A stretch of DNA of 62,000 bases, taken from positions 3,141,922 through 3,203,921 of the forward strand of contig NC_135563.1 of the NCBI RefSeq assembly GCF_964340395.1. The letters are read 5' to 3'. Source of the DNA: Glandiceps talaboti. Lineage: Eukaryota > Hemichordata > Enteropneusta > Spengelidae. A program made the position numbers and the translations under genes. Below are positions 1 through 13,882 of this stretch, piece by piece. Positions within the stretch are counted from its first letter, which is position 1, and every line of letters starts with the position of its first letter. Under the pieces are notes generated by a model that saw only the letters and a list, made by a program, of their open reading frames with translations, was not told where the DNA came from and made no database searches.

Positions 1-661
1 CAACTGAAGCAGTCAGTCAGTCACCTGTCAGTCAGCCATCAAGTAGTACATGTACATTACAAGGAGTCTGTCATTCAGTAGTTAGTTAGTCAGAAATGTT
101 GTAGTACAACTGAAGCAGTCAGTCAGTCACCTGTCAGTCAGCCATCAAGTAGTACATGTACATTACAAGGTGTCTGTCAGTCACTAGTCAGTCAGTCAGT
201 CAGTCAGTCAGTCAGTCAGTCAGAAATGTTGTAGTACAACTGAAGCAGTCAGTCACTCACCTGTCACTCAGCCATCAGGTAGTACATGTACATTACAAGG
301 AGTCTGTCAGTCACTAGTCAGTCAGTCAGTCAGTCAGTAGTCAGTTAGTCAGAAATGTTGTAGTACAACCGAAGCAGTCAGTCAGTCAGTCACCTGTCAG
401 TCAGCCATTAAGCAGTATGTGTACATTACAAGGAGTCTGTCAGTCACTAGTCAGTCAGTCAAAAATGTTGTAGTACAACTGAAATAGTCAGTCAGTCACC
501 TGACAGTCAGCCATCAAGTAGTACATGTACATTACAAGGAGTCTGTCAGTCACTAGTCAGTCACTCAGTCAGTCAGTCAGACATGTTGTAATACAACTGA
601 AACAGTCAATCACCTGTCAGTAAGCCATCAAGTAGTATGTGTACATCAAGTAGTACGTGCA
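1..661. repeat. GTCA-rich minisatellite, 106-130 bp period
   Basis: Six tandem copies begin with the motif caact/caacc gaa at 1, 107, 237, 366, 476 and 594, giving periods of 106, 130, 129, 110 and 118 bp. Each copy holds runs of the tetramer gtca, a segment with the palindrome gtacatgtac, and a closing block with the near-perfect inverted repeat gttgtagtacaac (for example 98-110). Length differences between copies come mostly from the number of gtca tetramers. The last copy (from 594) is degenerate and carries a small internal duplication of catcaagtagta at 626 and 644. It then passes directly into the 417-bp satellite at about 662. No open frame or gene is visible. Confidence 0.93.
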
Positions 662-913
662 CAAGTTATCTATAAGGGTCTTTTGTCAGTACTAAGCACA
701 TGACAAGTAGTGACAACCTTATGTCACAAGTAGATTGTAGCTGAATGAATTAATATTTTGAAGATCAGCATAATTTTATTATAAGTAGTAATATTTTGTC
801 AAAAAGGTCAATGTGAGTAGTGGCAACATTAAGAGTAGATATTAAAATCCAAATGACTGTTATTATATTCCGTCAATAAGTTTATACTGTATTATTTGAT
901 TCATTCCTTTCAG
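662..913 (+). repeat. Truncated, diverged left-edge unit (unit 0)
   Basis: This partial unit begins inside the intron-like part at acaagttatct and lacks the exon-like block and the first ~170 nt of a unit. It has many private changes, for example tagctgaatgaattaat where inner units have tagcagaatgaagacat, and attatattccgtcaat before the acceptor. It ends with the normal acceptor tttcag at 911-913. Two of its private states, acaagttatct followed by aggg and cacatgacaagtag, also appear in the diverged units beyond 61600. This suggests it keeps older sequence not overwritten by array homogenisation. Confidence 0.85.
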
Positions 914-993
914 GATGGAACTCAAGGTCACGGAAGATGACACGAACACAGATGGCAGATGAACACCAGACAGCCAATCAAGAAGTGGAAGAA
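914..993 (+). other. Exon-like cassette (first full copy; type example)
   Basis: The 80-nt block is preceded by gattcattcctttcag, a good acceptor with a pyrimidine tract, and followed by gtaagtgaag, a perfect match to U1 snRNA. A possible branch point, ttgat, lies about 15 nt before the AG. The block ends in the purine-rich GAAGTGGAAGAA, which resembles GAA-type splicing enhancers. Frame 1 stops after 8 codons. Frame 2 starts ATG with G at +4 and reads MELKVTEDDTNTDGR then TGA. Frame 3 is open across the block (26 codons starting W-N-S-R-S-R). Length is 3n+2, so two joined copies change frame: frame 3 of one runs into frame 1 of the next and stops at TGA after 8 codons. The same block recurs 145 more times, almost without indels. 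Splice-site quality is seen; actual splicing is inferred. Confidence 0.7.
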
Positions 994-3900
994 GTAAGTG
1001 AAGATTTTGGAATTGTATAATTACTGAGAATGGTCATTAAATTTTCTTGCCCAATATTTCTTCCCATCTGCAATGGAAAGTATAAGTTATCTAAAAGTTC
1101 TTTAGTCAGTACTAAGCACACGACAAGTAATGACAACCTTATGTTACATGTAGATTGTAGCAGAATGAAGACATATTTTGGAGATGAACAGAATTGTATT
1201 ATCCGTGGTAATATCTTTTCAAAAAGGTTAAATTGAGTAGTGGCAACTTTAAGAGTAAATATTAGAATCTAAATAACTGTTACTTCATTCCATCAATAAG
1301 TTTATACTGTATTGTTTGATTCATTCCTTTCAGGATGGAACTCAAGGTCACGGAAGATGACACGAACACAGATGGCAGATGAACACCAGACAGCCAATCA
1401 AGAAGTGGAAGAAGTAAGTGAAGATTCTGGAATTGTATAATTACTGAGAATGGTCATTAAATTTTGTTGCCCAATATTTCTTCCCATATGCAATGGAAAG
1501 TATAAGTTATCTAAAAGTTCTTTTGTCAGTACTAAGCACACGACAAGTAATGACAACCTTATGTCACAAGTAGATTGTAGCAGAATGAAGAAATATTGGA
1601 GATGAACAGAATTGTATTATCCGTGGTAATATCTTTTCAAAAAGGTTAAATTGAGTAGTGGGAACTTTAAGAGTAAATATTAGAATCTAAATAACTGTTA
1701 TTTCATTCCATCAAGAAGATTATACTGTATTGTTTGATTCATTCCTTTCAGGATGGAACTCAAGGTCACGGAAGATGACACGAACACAGATGGCAGATGA
1801 ACACCAGACAGCCAATCAAGAAGTGGAAGAAGTAAGTGAAGATTTTGGTATTGTATAATTACTGAGAATGGTCATTAAATTTTGTTGCCCAATATTTATT
1901 GCCATCTGCAATGGAAAGTATAAGTTATCTAAAAGTTCTTTTGTCAGTACTAAGCACACGACAAGTAATGACAACCTTATCTCACAAGTAGATTGTAGCA
2001 GAATGAAGACATATTTTGGAGATGAACAGAATTGTATTATCCGTGGTAATATCTTTTCAAAAAGGTTAAATTGAGTAGTGGCAACTTTAAGAGTAAATAT
2101 TAGAATCTAAATAACTGTTATTTCATTCCATCAATAAGTTTATACTGTATTGTTTGATTCATTCCTTTCAGGATGGAACTCAAGGTCACGGAAGATGACA
2201 CGAACACAGATGGCAGATGAACACCAGACAGCCAATCAAGAAGTGGAAGAAGTAAGTGAAGATTTTGGTATTGTATAATTACTGAGAATGGTCATTAAAT
2301 TTTGTTGCCAAATATTTATTCCCATCTGCAATGGAAAGTACAAGTTATCTAAAAGTTCTTTTGTTAGTACTAAGCACACGACAAGTAATGACAACCTTAT
2401 GTCACAAGTAGATTGTAGCAGCCTGAAGACATATTTTGGAGATGAACAGAATTGTATTATCCGTGGTAATATCTTTTCAAAAAGGTTAGATTGAGTAGTG
2501 GCAACTTTAAGAGTAAATATTAGAATCTAAATAACTGTTATTTCATTCCATCAATAAGTTTATACTGTATTGTTTGATTCATTCCTTTCAGGATGGAACT
2601 CAAGGTCACGGAAGATGACACGAACACAGATGGCAGATGAACACCAGACAGCCAATCAAGAAGTGGAAGAAGTAAGTGAAGATTCTGGAATTGTATAATT
2701 ACTGAGAATGGTCATTAAATTTTGTTGCCCAATATTTCTTCCCATCTGCAATGGAAGTATAAGTTATCTAAAAGTTCTTTTGTCAGTACTAAGCACACGA
2801 CAAGTAATGACAACCTTATCTCACAAGTAGATTGTAGCAGAATGAAGACATATTTTGGAGATGAACAGAATTGTATTATCCGTGGTAATATTTTTTCAAA
2901 AAGGTTAAATTGAGTAGTGGCAACTTTAAGAGTAAATATTAGAATCTAAATAACTGTTATTTCATTCCATCAATAAGTTTATACAGTATTGTTTATTTCA
3001 TTCCTTTCAGGATGGAACTCAAGGTCACGGAAGATGACACGAACACAGATGGCAGATGAACACCAGACAGCCAATCAAGAAGTGGAAGAAGTAAGTGAAG
3101 ATTTTGGTATTGTATAATTACTGAGAATGGTCATTAAATTTTGTTGTCCAATATTTATTGCCATCTGCAATGGAAAGTATAAGTTATCTAAAAGTTCTTT
3201 TGTCAGTACTAAGCACACGACAAGTAATGACAACCTTATGTCACAAGTAGATTGTAGGAAAATGAAGACATATTTTGGAGATGAACAGAATTGTATTATC
3301 CGTGGTAATATCTTTTCAAAAAGGTTAAATTGAGTAGTGGCAACTTTAAGAGTAAATATTAGAATCTAAATAACTGTTATTTCATTCCATCAATAAGTTT
3401 ATACTGTATTGTTTGATTCATTCCTTTCAGGATGGAACTCAAGGTCACGGAAGATGACACGAACACAGATGGCAGATGAACACCAGACAGCCAATCAAGA
3501 AGTGGAAGAAGTAAGTGAAGATTTTGGTATTGTATAATTACTGAGAATGGTCATTAAATTTTGTTGCCCAATATTTATTTCCATCTGCAATGGAAAGTAT
3601 AAGTTATCTAAAAGTTCTTTTGTCAGTACTAAGCACACGACAAGTAATGACAACCTTATCTCACAAGTAGATTGTAGCAGAATGAAGACATATTTTGGAG
3701 ATGAACAGAATTGTATTATCCGTGGTAATATTTTTTCAAAAAGGTTAAATTGAGTAGTGGCAACTTTAAGAGTAAATATTAGAATCTAAATAACTGTTAT
3801 TTCATTCCATCAATAAGTTTATACTGTATTGTTTAATTCATTCCTTTCAGGATGGAACTCAAGGTCACGGAAGATGACACGAACACAGATGGCAGATGAA

Positions 3901-6900
3901 CACCAGACAGCCAATCAAGAAGTGGAAGAAGTAAGTGAAGATTTTGGTATTGTATAATTACTGAGAATGGTCATTAAATTTTGTTGCCCAATATTTATTT
4001 CCATCTGCAATGGAAAGTATAAGTTATCTAAAAGTTCTTTTGTCAGTACTAAGCACACGACAAGTAATGACAACCTTATCTCACAAGTAGATTGTAGCAG
4101 AATGAAGACATATTTTGGAGATGAACAGAATTGTATTATCCGTGGTAATATTTTTTCAAAAAGGTTAAATGGAGTAGTGGCAACTTTAAGAGTAAATATT
4201 AGAATCTAAATAACTGTTATTTCATTCCATCAATAAGTTTATACTGTATTGTTTAATTCATTCCTTTCAGGATGGAACTCAAGGTCACGGAAGATGACAC
4301 GAACACAGATGGCAGATGAACACCAGACAGCCAATCAAGAAGTGGAAGAAGTAAGTGAAGATTTTGGTATTGTATAATTACTGAGAATGGTCATTAAATT
4401 TTGTTGTCCAATATTTATTGCCATCTGCAATGGAAAGTATAAGTTATCTAAAAGTTCTTTTGTCAGTACTAAGCACACGACAAGTAATGACAACCTTATG
4501 TCACAAGTAGATTGTAGGAAAATGAAGACATATTTTGGAGATGAACAGAATTGTATTATCCGTGGTAATATCTTTTCAAAAAGGTTAAATTGAGTAGTGG
4601 CAACTTTAAGAGTAAATATTAGAATCTAAATAACTGTTATTTCATTCCATCAATAAGTTTATACTGTATTGTTTGATTCATTCCTTTCAGGATGGAACTC
4701 AAGGTCACGGAAGATGACACGAACACAGATGGCAGATGAACACCAGACAGCCAATCAAGAAGTGGAAGAAGTAAGTGAAGATTTTGGTATTGTATAATTA
4801 CTGAGAATGGTCATTAAATTTTGTTGCCAAATATTTATTCCCATCTGCAATGGAAAGTATAAGTTATCTAAAAATTCTTTTGTTAGTACTAAGCACACGA
4901 CAAGTAATGACAACCTTATGTCACAAGTAGATTGTAGCAGCCTGAAGACATATTTTGGAGATGAACAGAATTGTATTATCCGTGGTAATATCTTTTCAAA
5001 AAGGTTAAATTGAGTAGTGGCAACTTTAAGAATAAATATTAGAATCTAAATAACTGTTATTTCATTCCATCAATAAGTTTATACTGTATTGTTTGATTCA
5101 TTCCTTTCAGGATGGAACTCAAGGTCACGGAAGATGACAAGAACACAGATGGCAGATGAACACCAGACAGCCAATCAAGAAGTGGAAGAAGTAAGTGAAG
5201 ATTTTGGTATTGTATAATTACTGAGAATGGTCATTAAATTTTGTTGCCCAATATTTATTCCCATCTGCAATGGAAAGTATAAGTTATCTAAAAGTTCTTT
5301 TGTCAGTACTAAGCACACGACACGTAATGACAACCTTATGTTACAAGTAGATTGTAGCAGAATGAAGAAATATTGGAGATGAATAGAATTGTATTATCCG
5401 TGGTAATATCTTTTCAAAAAGGTTAAATTGAGTAGTGGCAACTTTAACAGTAAATATTAGAATCTAAATAACTCTCATTTCATTCCATCAATAAGTTTAT
5501 ACTGTATTGTTTGATTCATTCCTTTCAGGATGGAACTCAAGGTCACGGACGATGACACGAACACAGATGGCAGATGAACACCAGACAGCCAATCAAGAAG
5601 TGGAAGAAGTAAGTTAAGATTTTGGTATTGTATAATTACTGAGAATGGTCCTTAAATTTTGTTGCCCAATATTTATTGCCATCTCCAATGGAAAGTATAA
5701 GTTATCTAAAAGTTCTTTTGTCAGTACTATGCACACGACAAGTAATGACAACCTTATGTCACAAGTCGATTGTAGCAGAATGAAGACATATTTTGGAGAT
5801 GAACAGAATTGTATTATCCGTGGTAATATCTTTTCAAAAAGGTTAAATTGAGTAGTGGCAACTTTAAGAGTAAATATTAGAATCTAAATAACTGTTACTT
5901 CAATCCATCAATAAGTTTATACTGTATTGTTTGATTCATTCCTTTCAGGATGGAACTCAAGGTCACGGAAGATGACACGAACACAGATGGCAGATGAACA
6001 CCAGACAGCCAATCAAGAAGTGGAAGAAGTAAGTGAAGATTTTGGAATTGTATAATTACTGAGAATGGTCATTAAATTTTGTTGCCCAATATTTCTTCCC
6101 ATCTGCAATGGAAAGTATAAGTTATGAAAAAGTTCTTTTGTAAGTAATAACACTCAACAAGTACTGACAACCTTATGTCACAAGTAGATTGTAGCAGAAT
6201 GAAGAAATATTTTGGAGATGAACAGAATTGTCTTATCCGTAGTAATATCTTTTCAAAAGGTTAAATTGAGTAATGGCAACTTGTAAGAGTAAATATTAGA
6301 ATACTGCTATTTCATTCCATCAATAAGTTTATACTGTATTGTTTGATTCATTCCTTTCAGGATGGAACTCAAGGTCACGGAAGATGACACGAACACAGAT
6401 GGCAGATGAACACCAGACAGCCAATCAAGAAGTGGAAGAAGTAAGTTAAGATTTTGGTATTGTATAATTACTGAGAATGGTCCTTAAATTTTGTTGCCCA
6501 ATATTTATTGCCATCTCCAATGGAAAGTATAAGTTATCTAAAAGTTCTTTTGTCAGTACTAAGCACACGACAAGTAATGACAACCTTATGTCACAAGTCG
6601 ATTGTAGCAGAATGAAGACATATTTTGGAGATGAACAGAATTGTATTATCCGTGGTAATATCTTTTCAAAAAGGTTAAATTGAGTAGTGGCAACTTTAAG
6701 AGTAAATATTAGAATCTAAATAACTGTTACTTCAATCCATCAATAAGTTTATACTGTATTGTTTGATTCATTCCTTTCAGGATGGAACTCAAGGTCACGG
6801 AAGATGACACGAACACAGATGGCAGATGAACACCAGACAGCCAATCAAGAAGTGGAAGAAGTAAGTGAAGATTTTGGAATTGTATAATTACTGAGAATGG

Positions 6901-7200
6901 TCATTAAATTTTGTTGCCCAATATTTCTTCCCATCTGCAATGGAAAGTATAAGGTATCTAAAAGTTCTTTTGTCAGTACTAAGCACACGACAAGTAATGA
7001 CAACCTTATGTCACAAGTCGATTGTAGCAGAATGAAGACATATTTTGGAGATGAACAGAATTGTATTATCCGTGGTAATATCTTTTCAAAAAGGTTAAAT
7101 TGAGTAGTGGCAACTTTAAGAGTAAATATTAGAATCTAAATAACTGTTACTTCATTCCATCAATAAGTTTATACTGTATTGTTTGATTCATTTCTTTCAG
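914..7200 (+). repeat. Array segment, units 1-15, irregular
   Basis: Exon-like blocks start at 914, 1334, 1752, 2172, 2592, 3011, 3431, 3851, 4271, 4691, 5111, 5529, 5949, 6361 and 6781. Most units are 420 bp. Units 3431 and 3851 are near-identical neighbours. Units 3011 and 4271 share private marks (ttgtccaatatt and ttgtaggaaaatg), consistent with a local 1260-bp duplication. Units 2172 and 4691 share ttgccaaatatt and agcctgaag. Unit 5949 carries the variant ttatgaaaaagttcttttgtaagtaat, which recurs in later blocks. The exon at 5111 has acaagaac in place of acacgaac, and 5529 has ggacgatg. No clean higher-order period is seen across the whole segment. Confidence 0.9.
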
Positions 7201-10200
7201 GATGGAACTCAAGGTCACGGAAGATGACACGAACACAGATGGCAGATGAACACCAGACAGCCGATCAAGAAGTGGAAGAAGTAAGTGAAGATTTTGGTAT
7301 TGTATAATTACTGAGAATGGTCCTTAAATTTTGTTGCCCAATATTTATTCCCATCTGCAATGGAAAGTATAAGTTATCTAAAAGTTCTTTTGTCAGTACT
7401 AAGCACACGACAAGTAATGACAACCTTATGTCACAAGTAGATTGTAGCAGAATGAAGACATATTTTGGAGATGAACAGAATTGTATTATCCGTGGTAATA
7501 TCTTTTCAAAAAGGTTAAATTGAGTAGTGGCAACTTTAAGAGTAAATATTAGAATCTAAATAACTGTTATTTCATTCCATCAATAAGTTATTACTGTATT
7601 GTTTGATTCATTCCTTTCAGGATGGAACTCAAGGTCACGGAAGATGACACGAACACAGATGGCAGATGAACACCAGACAGCCAATCAAGAAGTGGAAGAA
7701 GTAAGTGAAGATTTTGGTATTGTATAATTACTGAGAATGGTCATTAAATTTTGTTGCCCAATATTTATTCCCATCTGCAATGGAAAGTATAAGTTATCTA
7801 AAAGTTCTTTTGTCAGTACTAAGCACACGACAAGTAATGACAACCTTATGTTACAAGTAGATTGTAGCAGAATGAAGAAATATTGGAGATGAATAAAATT
7901 GTATTATCCGTGGTAATATCTTTTCAAAAAGGTTAAATTGAGTAGTGGCAACTTGTAAGAGTAAATATTAGAATACTGCTATTTCATTCCATCAATAAGT
8001 TTATACTGTATTGTTTGATTCATTCCTTTCAGGATGGAACTCAAGGTCACGGAAGATGACACGAACACAGATGGCAGATGAACACCAGACAGCCAATCAA
8101 GAAGTGGAAGAAGTAAGTGAAGATTTTGGTATTGTATAATTACTGAGAATGGTCCTTAAATTTTGTTGCCCAATATTTATTGCCATCTCCAATGGAAAGT
8201 ATAAGTTATCTAAAAGTTCTTTTGTTAGTACTAAGCACACGACAAGTAATGACAACCTTATGTCACAAGTAGATTGTAGCAGCCTGAAGACATATTTTGG
8301 AGATGAACAGAATTGTATTATCCGTTGTAATATCTTTTCAAAAAGGTTAAATTGAGTAGTGGCAACTTTAACAGTAAATATTAGAATCTAAATAACTGTT
8401 ATTTCATTCCATCAATAAGTTTATACTGTATTGTTTGATTCATTCCTTTCAGGATGGAACTCAAGGTCACGGAAGATGACACGAACACAGATGGCAGATG
8501 AACACCAGACAGCCGATCAAGAAGTGGAAGAAGTAAGTGAAGATTTTGGTATTGTATAATTACTGAGAATGGTCCTTAAATTTTGTTGCCCAATATTTAT
8601 TCCCATCTGCAATGGAAAGTATAAGTTATCTAAATGTTCTTTTGTCAGTACTAAGCACACGACAAGTAATGACAACCTTATGTCACAAGTAGATTGTAGC
8701 AGACTGAAGACATATTTTGGAGATGAACAGAATTGTATTATCCGTGGTAATATCTTTTCAAAAAGGTTAAATTGAGTAGTGGCAAATTTAAGAGTAAATA
8801 TTAGAATCTAAATAACTGTTATTTCATTCCATCAATAAGTTAATACTGTATTGTTTGATTCATTCCTTTCAGGAAGGAACTCAAGGTCACGGAAGATTAC
8901 ACGAACACAGATGGCAGATGAACACCAGACAGCCAATCAAGAAGTGGAAGAAGTAAGTGAAGATTTTGGTATTGTATAATTACTGAGAATGGTCATTAAA
9001 TTTTGTTGCCCAATATTTATTCCCATCTGCAATGGAAAGTATAAGTTATCAAAAAGTTCTTTTGTCAGTACTAAGCACACGACACGTAATGACAACCTTA
9101 TGTTACAAGTAGATTGTAGCAGAATGAAGAAATATTGGAGATGAATAAAATTGTATTATCCGTGGTAATATCTTTTCAAAAAGGTTAAATTGAGTAGTGG
9201 GAACTTTAAGAGTAAATATTAGAATCTAAATAACTGTTATTTCAGTCCATCAATAAGTTTATACTGTATTATTTGATTCATTCCTTTCAGGATGGAACTC
9301 AAGGTCACGGAAGATGACACGAACACAGATGGCAGATGAACACCAGACAGCCAATCAAGAAGTGGAAGAAGTAAGTGAAGATTTTGGAATTGTATAATTA
9401 CTGAGAATGGTCATTAAATTTTGTTGCCCAATATTTCTTCCCATCTGCAATGGAAAGTATAAGTTATGAAAAAGTTCTTTTGTAAGTAATAAACACTCAA
9501 CAAGTACTGACAACCTTATGTCACAAGTAGATTGTAGCAGAATGAAGAAATATTTTGGAGATGAACAGAATTGTCTTATCCGTAGTAATATCTTTTCAAA
9601 AGGTTAAATTGAGTAGTGGCAACTTTAAGAGTAAATATTAGTATCTAAATAACTGTTATTTCATTCCATCAATAAGTTTATACTGTATTGTTTGATTCAT
9701 TCCTTTCAGGATGGAACTCAAGGTCACGGAAGATGACACGAACACAGATGGCAGATGAACACCAGACAGCCAATCAAGAAGTGGAAGAAGTAAGTGAAGA
9801 TTTTGGTATTGTATAATTACTGAGAATGGTCATTAAATTTTGTTGCCCAATATTTCTTCCCATCTGCAATGGAAAGTATAAGTTATCTAAAAGTTCTTTA
9901 GTCAGTACTAAGCACACGACAAGTAATGACAACCTTATGTTACATGTAGATTGTAGCAGAATGAAGACATATTTTGGAGATGAACAGAATTGTATTATCC
10001 GTGGTAATATCTTTTCAAAAAGGTTAAATTGAGTAGTGGCAACTTTAAAAGTAAATATTAGAATCTAAATAACTGTTATTTCATTCCATCAATAAGTTTA
10101 TACTGTATTGTTTGATTCATTCCTTTCAGGATGGAACTCAAGGTCACGGAAGATGACACGAACACAGATGGCAGATGAACACCAGACAGCCAATCAAGAA

Positions 10201-10541
10201 GTGGAAGAAGTAAGTGAAGATTTTGGTATTGTATAATTACTGAGAATGGTCATTAAATTTTGTTGCCCAATATTTATTCCCATCTGCAATGGAAAGTATA
10301 AGTTATCTAAAAGTTCTTTTGTCAGTACTAAGCACACGACAAGTAATGACAACCTTATGTTACAAGTAGATTGTAGCAGAATGAAGAAATATTGGAGATG
10401 AATAAAATTGTATTATCCGTGGTAATATCTTTTCAAAAAGGTTAAATTGAGTAGTGGCAACTTGTAAGAGTAAATATTAGAATACTGCTATTTCATTCCA
10501 TCAATAAGTTTATACTGTATTGTTTGATTCATTTCTTTCAG
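7201..10541 (+). repeat. 3341-bp higher-order repeat, copy 1 (units 16-23)
   Basis: Eight units with exon starts 7201, 7621, 8033, 8453, 8873, 9291, 9710 and 10130. Marks that identify this higher-order repeat include: acceptor tttctttcag before the first exon; gccgatcaag in exons 7201 and 8453; ataagttattactg near 7587; attatccgttgtaat near 8320; the exon at 8873 with its ATG changed to AAG (caggaaggaac) and agattacacg; and the ttatgaaaaagttc variant near 9466. All recur 3341 bp downstream. Confidence 0.93.
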
Positions 10542-13500
10542 GATGGAACTCAAGGTCACGGAAGATGACACGAACACAGATGGCAGATGAACACCAGACA
10601 GCCGATCAAGAAGTGGAAGAAGTAAGTGAAGATTTTGGTATTGTATAATTACTGAGAATGGTCCTTAAATTTTGTTGCCCAATATTTATTCCCATCTGCA
10701 ATGGAAAGTATAAGTTATCTAAAAGTTCTTTTGTCAGTACTAAGCACACGACAAGTAATGACAACCTTATGTCACAAGTAGATTGTAGCAGAATGAAGAC
10801 ATATTTTGGAGATGAACAGAATTGTATTATCCGTGGTAATATCTTTTCAAAAAGGTTAAATTGAGTAGTGGCAACTTTAAGAGTAAATATTAGAATCTAA
10901 ATAACTGTTATTTCATTCCATCAATAAGTTATTACTGTATTGTTTGATTCATTCCTTTCAGGATGGAACTCAAGGTCACGGAAGATGACACGAACACAGA
11001 TGGCAGATGAACACCAGACAGCCAATCAAGAAGTGGAAGAAGTAAGTGAAGATTTTGGTATTGTATAATTACTGAGAATGGTCATTAAATTTTGTTGCCC
11101 AATATTTATTCCCATCTGCAATGGAAAGTATAAGTTATCTAAAAGTTCTTTTGTCAGTACTAAGCACACGACAAGTAATGACAACCTTATGTTACAAGTA
11201 GATTGTAGCAGAATGAAGAAATATTGGAGATGAATAAAATTGTATTATCCGTGGTAATATCTTTTCAAAAAGGTTAAATTGAGTAGTGGCAACTTGTAAG
11301 AGTAAATATTAGAATACTGCTATTTCATTCCATCAATAAGTTTATACTGTATTGTTTGATTCATTCCTTTCAGGATGGAACTCAAGGTCACGGAAGATGA
11401 CACGAACACAGATGGCAGATGAACACCAGACAGCCAATCAAGAAGTGGAAGAAGTAAGTGAAGATTTTGGTATTGTATAATTACTGAGAATGGTCCTTAA
11501 ATTTTGTTGCCCAATATTTATTGCCATCTCCAATGGAAAGTATAAGTTATCTAAAAGTTCTTTTGTTAGTACTAAGCACACGACAAGTAATGACAACCTT
11601 ATGTCACAAGTAGATTGTAGCAGCCTGAAGACATATTTTGGAGATGAACAGAATTGTATTATCCGTTGTAATATCTTTTCAAAAAGGTTAAATTGAGTAG
11701 TGGCAACTTTAACAGTAAATATTAGAATCTAAATAACTGTTATTTCATTCCATCAATAAGTTTATACTGTATTGTTTGATTCATTCCTTTCAGGATGGAA
11801 CTCAAGGTCACGGAAGATGACACGAACACAGATGGCAGATGAACACCAGACAGCCGATCAAGAAGTGGAAGAAGTAAGTGAAGATTTTGGTATTGTATAA
11901 TTACTGAGAATGGTCCTTAAATTTTGTTGCCCAATATTTATTCCCATCTGCAATGGAAAGTATAAGTTATCTAAATGTTCTTTTGTCAGTACTAAGCACA
12001 CGACAAGTAATGACAACCTTATGTCACAAGTAGATTGTAGCAGACTGAAGACATATTTTGGAGATGAACAGAATTGTATTATCCGTGGTAATATCTTTTC
12101 AAAAAGGTTAAATTGAGTAGTGGCAAATTTAAGAGTAAATATTAGAATCTAAATAACTGTTATTTCATTCCATCAATAAGTTAATACTGTATTGTTTGAT
12201 TCATTCCTTTCAGGAAGGAACTCAAGGTCACGGAAGATTACACGAACACAGATGGCAGATGAACACCAGACAGCCAATCAAGAAGTGGAAGAAGTAAGTG
12301 AAGATTTTGGTATTGTATAATTACTGAGAATGGTCATTAAATTTTGTTGCCCAATATTTATTCCCATCTGCAATGGAAAGTATAAGTTATCAAAAAGTTC
12401 TTTTGTCAGTACTAAGCACACGACACGTAATGACAACCTTATGTTACAAGTAGATTGTAGCAGAATGAAGAAATATTGGAGATGAATAAAATTGTATTAT
12501 CCGTGGTAATATCTTTTCAAAAAGGTTAAATTGAGTAGTGGGAACTTTAAGAGTAAATATTAGAATCTAAATAACTGTTATTTCAGTCCATCAATAAGTT
12601 TATACTGTATTATTTGATTCATTCCTTTCAGGATGGAACTCAAGGTCACGGAAGATGACACGAACACAGATGGCAGATGAACACCAGACAGCCAATCAAG
12701 AAGTGGAAGAAGTAAGTGAAGATTTTGGAATTGTATAATTACTGAGAATGGTCATTAAATTTTGTTGCCCAATATTTCTTCCCATCTGCAATGGAAAGTA
12801 TAAGTTATGAAAAAGTTCTTTTGTAAGTAATAAACACTCAACAAGTACTGACAACCTTATGTCACAAGTAGATTGTAGCAGAATGAAGAAATATTTTGGA
12901 GATGAACAGAATTGTCTTATCCGTAGTAATATCTTTTCAAAAGGTTAAATTGAGTAGTGGCAACTTTAAGAGTAAATATTAGTATCTAAATAACTGTTAT
13001 TTCATTCCATCAATAAGTTTATACTGTATTGTTTGATTCATTCCTTTCAGGATGGAACTCAAGGTCACGGAAGATGACACGAACACAGATGGCAGATGAA
13101 CACCAGACAGCCAATCAAGAAGTGGAAGAAGTAAGTGAAGATTTTGGTATTGTATAATTACTGAGAATGGTCATTAAATTTTGTTGCCCAATATTTCTTC
13201 CCATCTGCAATGGAAAGTATAAGTTATCTAAAAGTTCTTTAGTCAGTACTAAGCACACGACAAGTAATGACAACCTTATGTTACATGTAGATTGTAGCAG
13301 AATGAAGACATATTTTGGAGATGAACAGAATTGTATTATCCGTGGTAATATCTTTTCAAAAAGGTTAAATTGAGTAGTGGCAACTTTAAAAGTAAATATT
13401 AGAATCTAAATAACTGTTATTTCATTCCATCAATAAGTTTATACTGTATTGTTTGATTCATTCCTTTCAGGATGGAACTCAAGGTCACGGAAGATGACAC

Positions 13501-13882
13501 GAACACAGATGGCAGATGAACACCAGACAGCCAATCAAGAAGTGGAAGAAGTAAGTGAAGATTTTGGTATTGTATAATTACTGAGAATGGTCATTAAATT
13601 TTGTTGCCCAATATTTATTCCCATCTGCAATGGAAAGTATAAGTTATCTAAAAGTTCTTTTGTCAGTACTAAGCACACGACAAGTAATGACAACCTTATG
13701 TTACAAGTAGATTGTAGCAGAATGAAGAAATATTGGAGATGAATAAAATTGTATTATCCGTGGTAATATCTTTTCAAAAAGGTTAAATTGAGTAGTGGCA
13801 ACTTGTAAGAGTAAATATTAGAATACTGCTATTTCATTCCATCAATAAGTTTATACTGTATTGTTTGATTCATTCCTTTCAG
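10542..13882 (+). repeat. 3341-bp higher-order repeat, copy 2 (units 24-31)
   Basis: Exon starts are 10542, 10962, 11374, 11794, 12214, 12632, 13051 and 13471, each exactly 3341 bp after the corresponding exon of copy 1. The unusual acceptor tttctttcag, the ATG-less exon (12214) and the ttatgaaaaagttc variant all reappear at that offset. Near identity over eight units implies recent duplication of the whole block rather than independent mutation. Confidence 0.93.
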
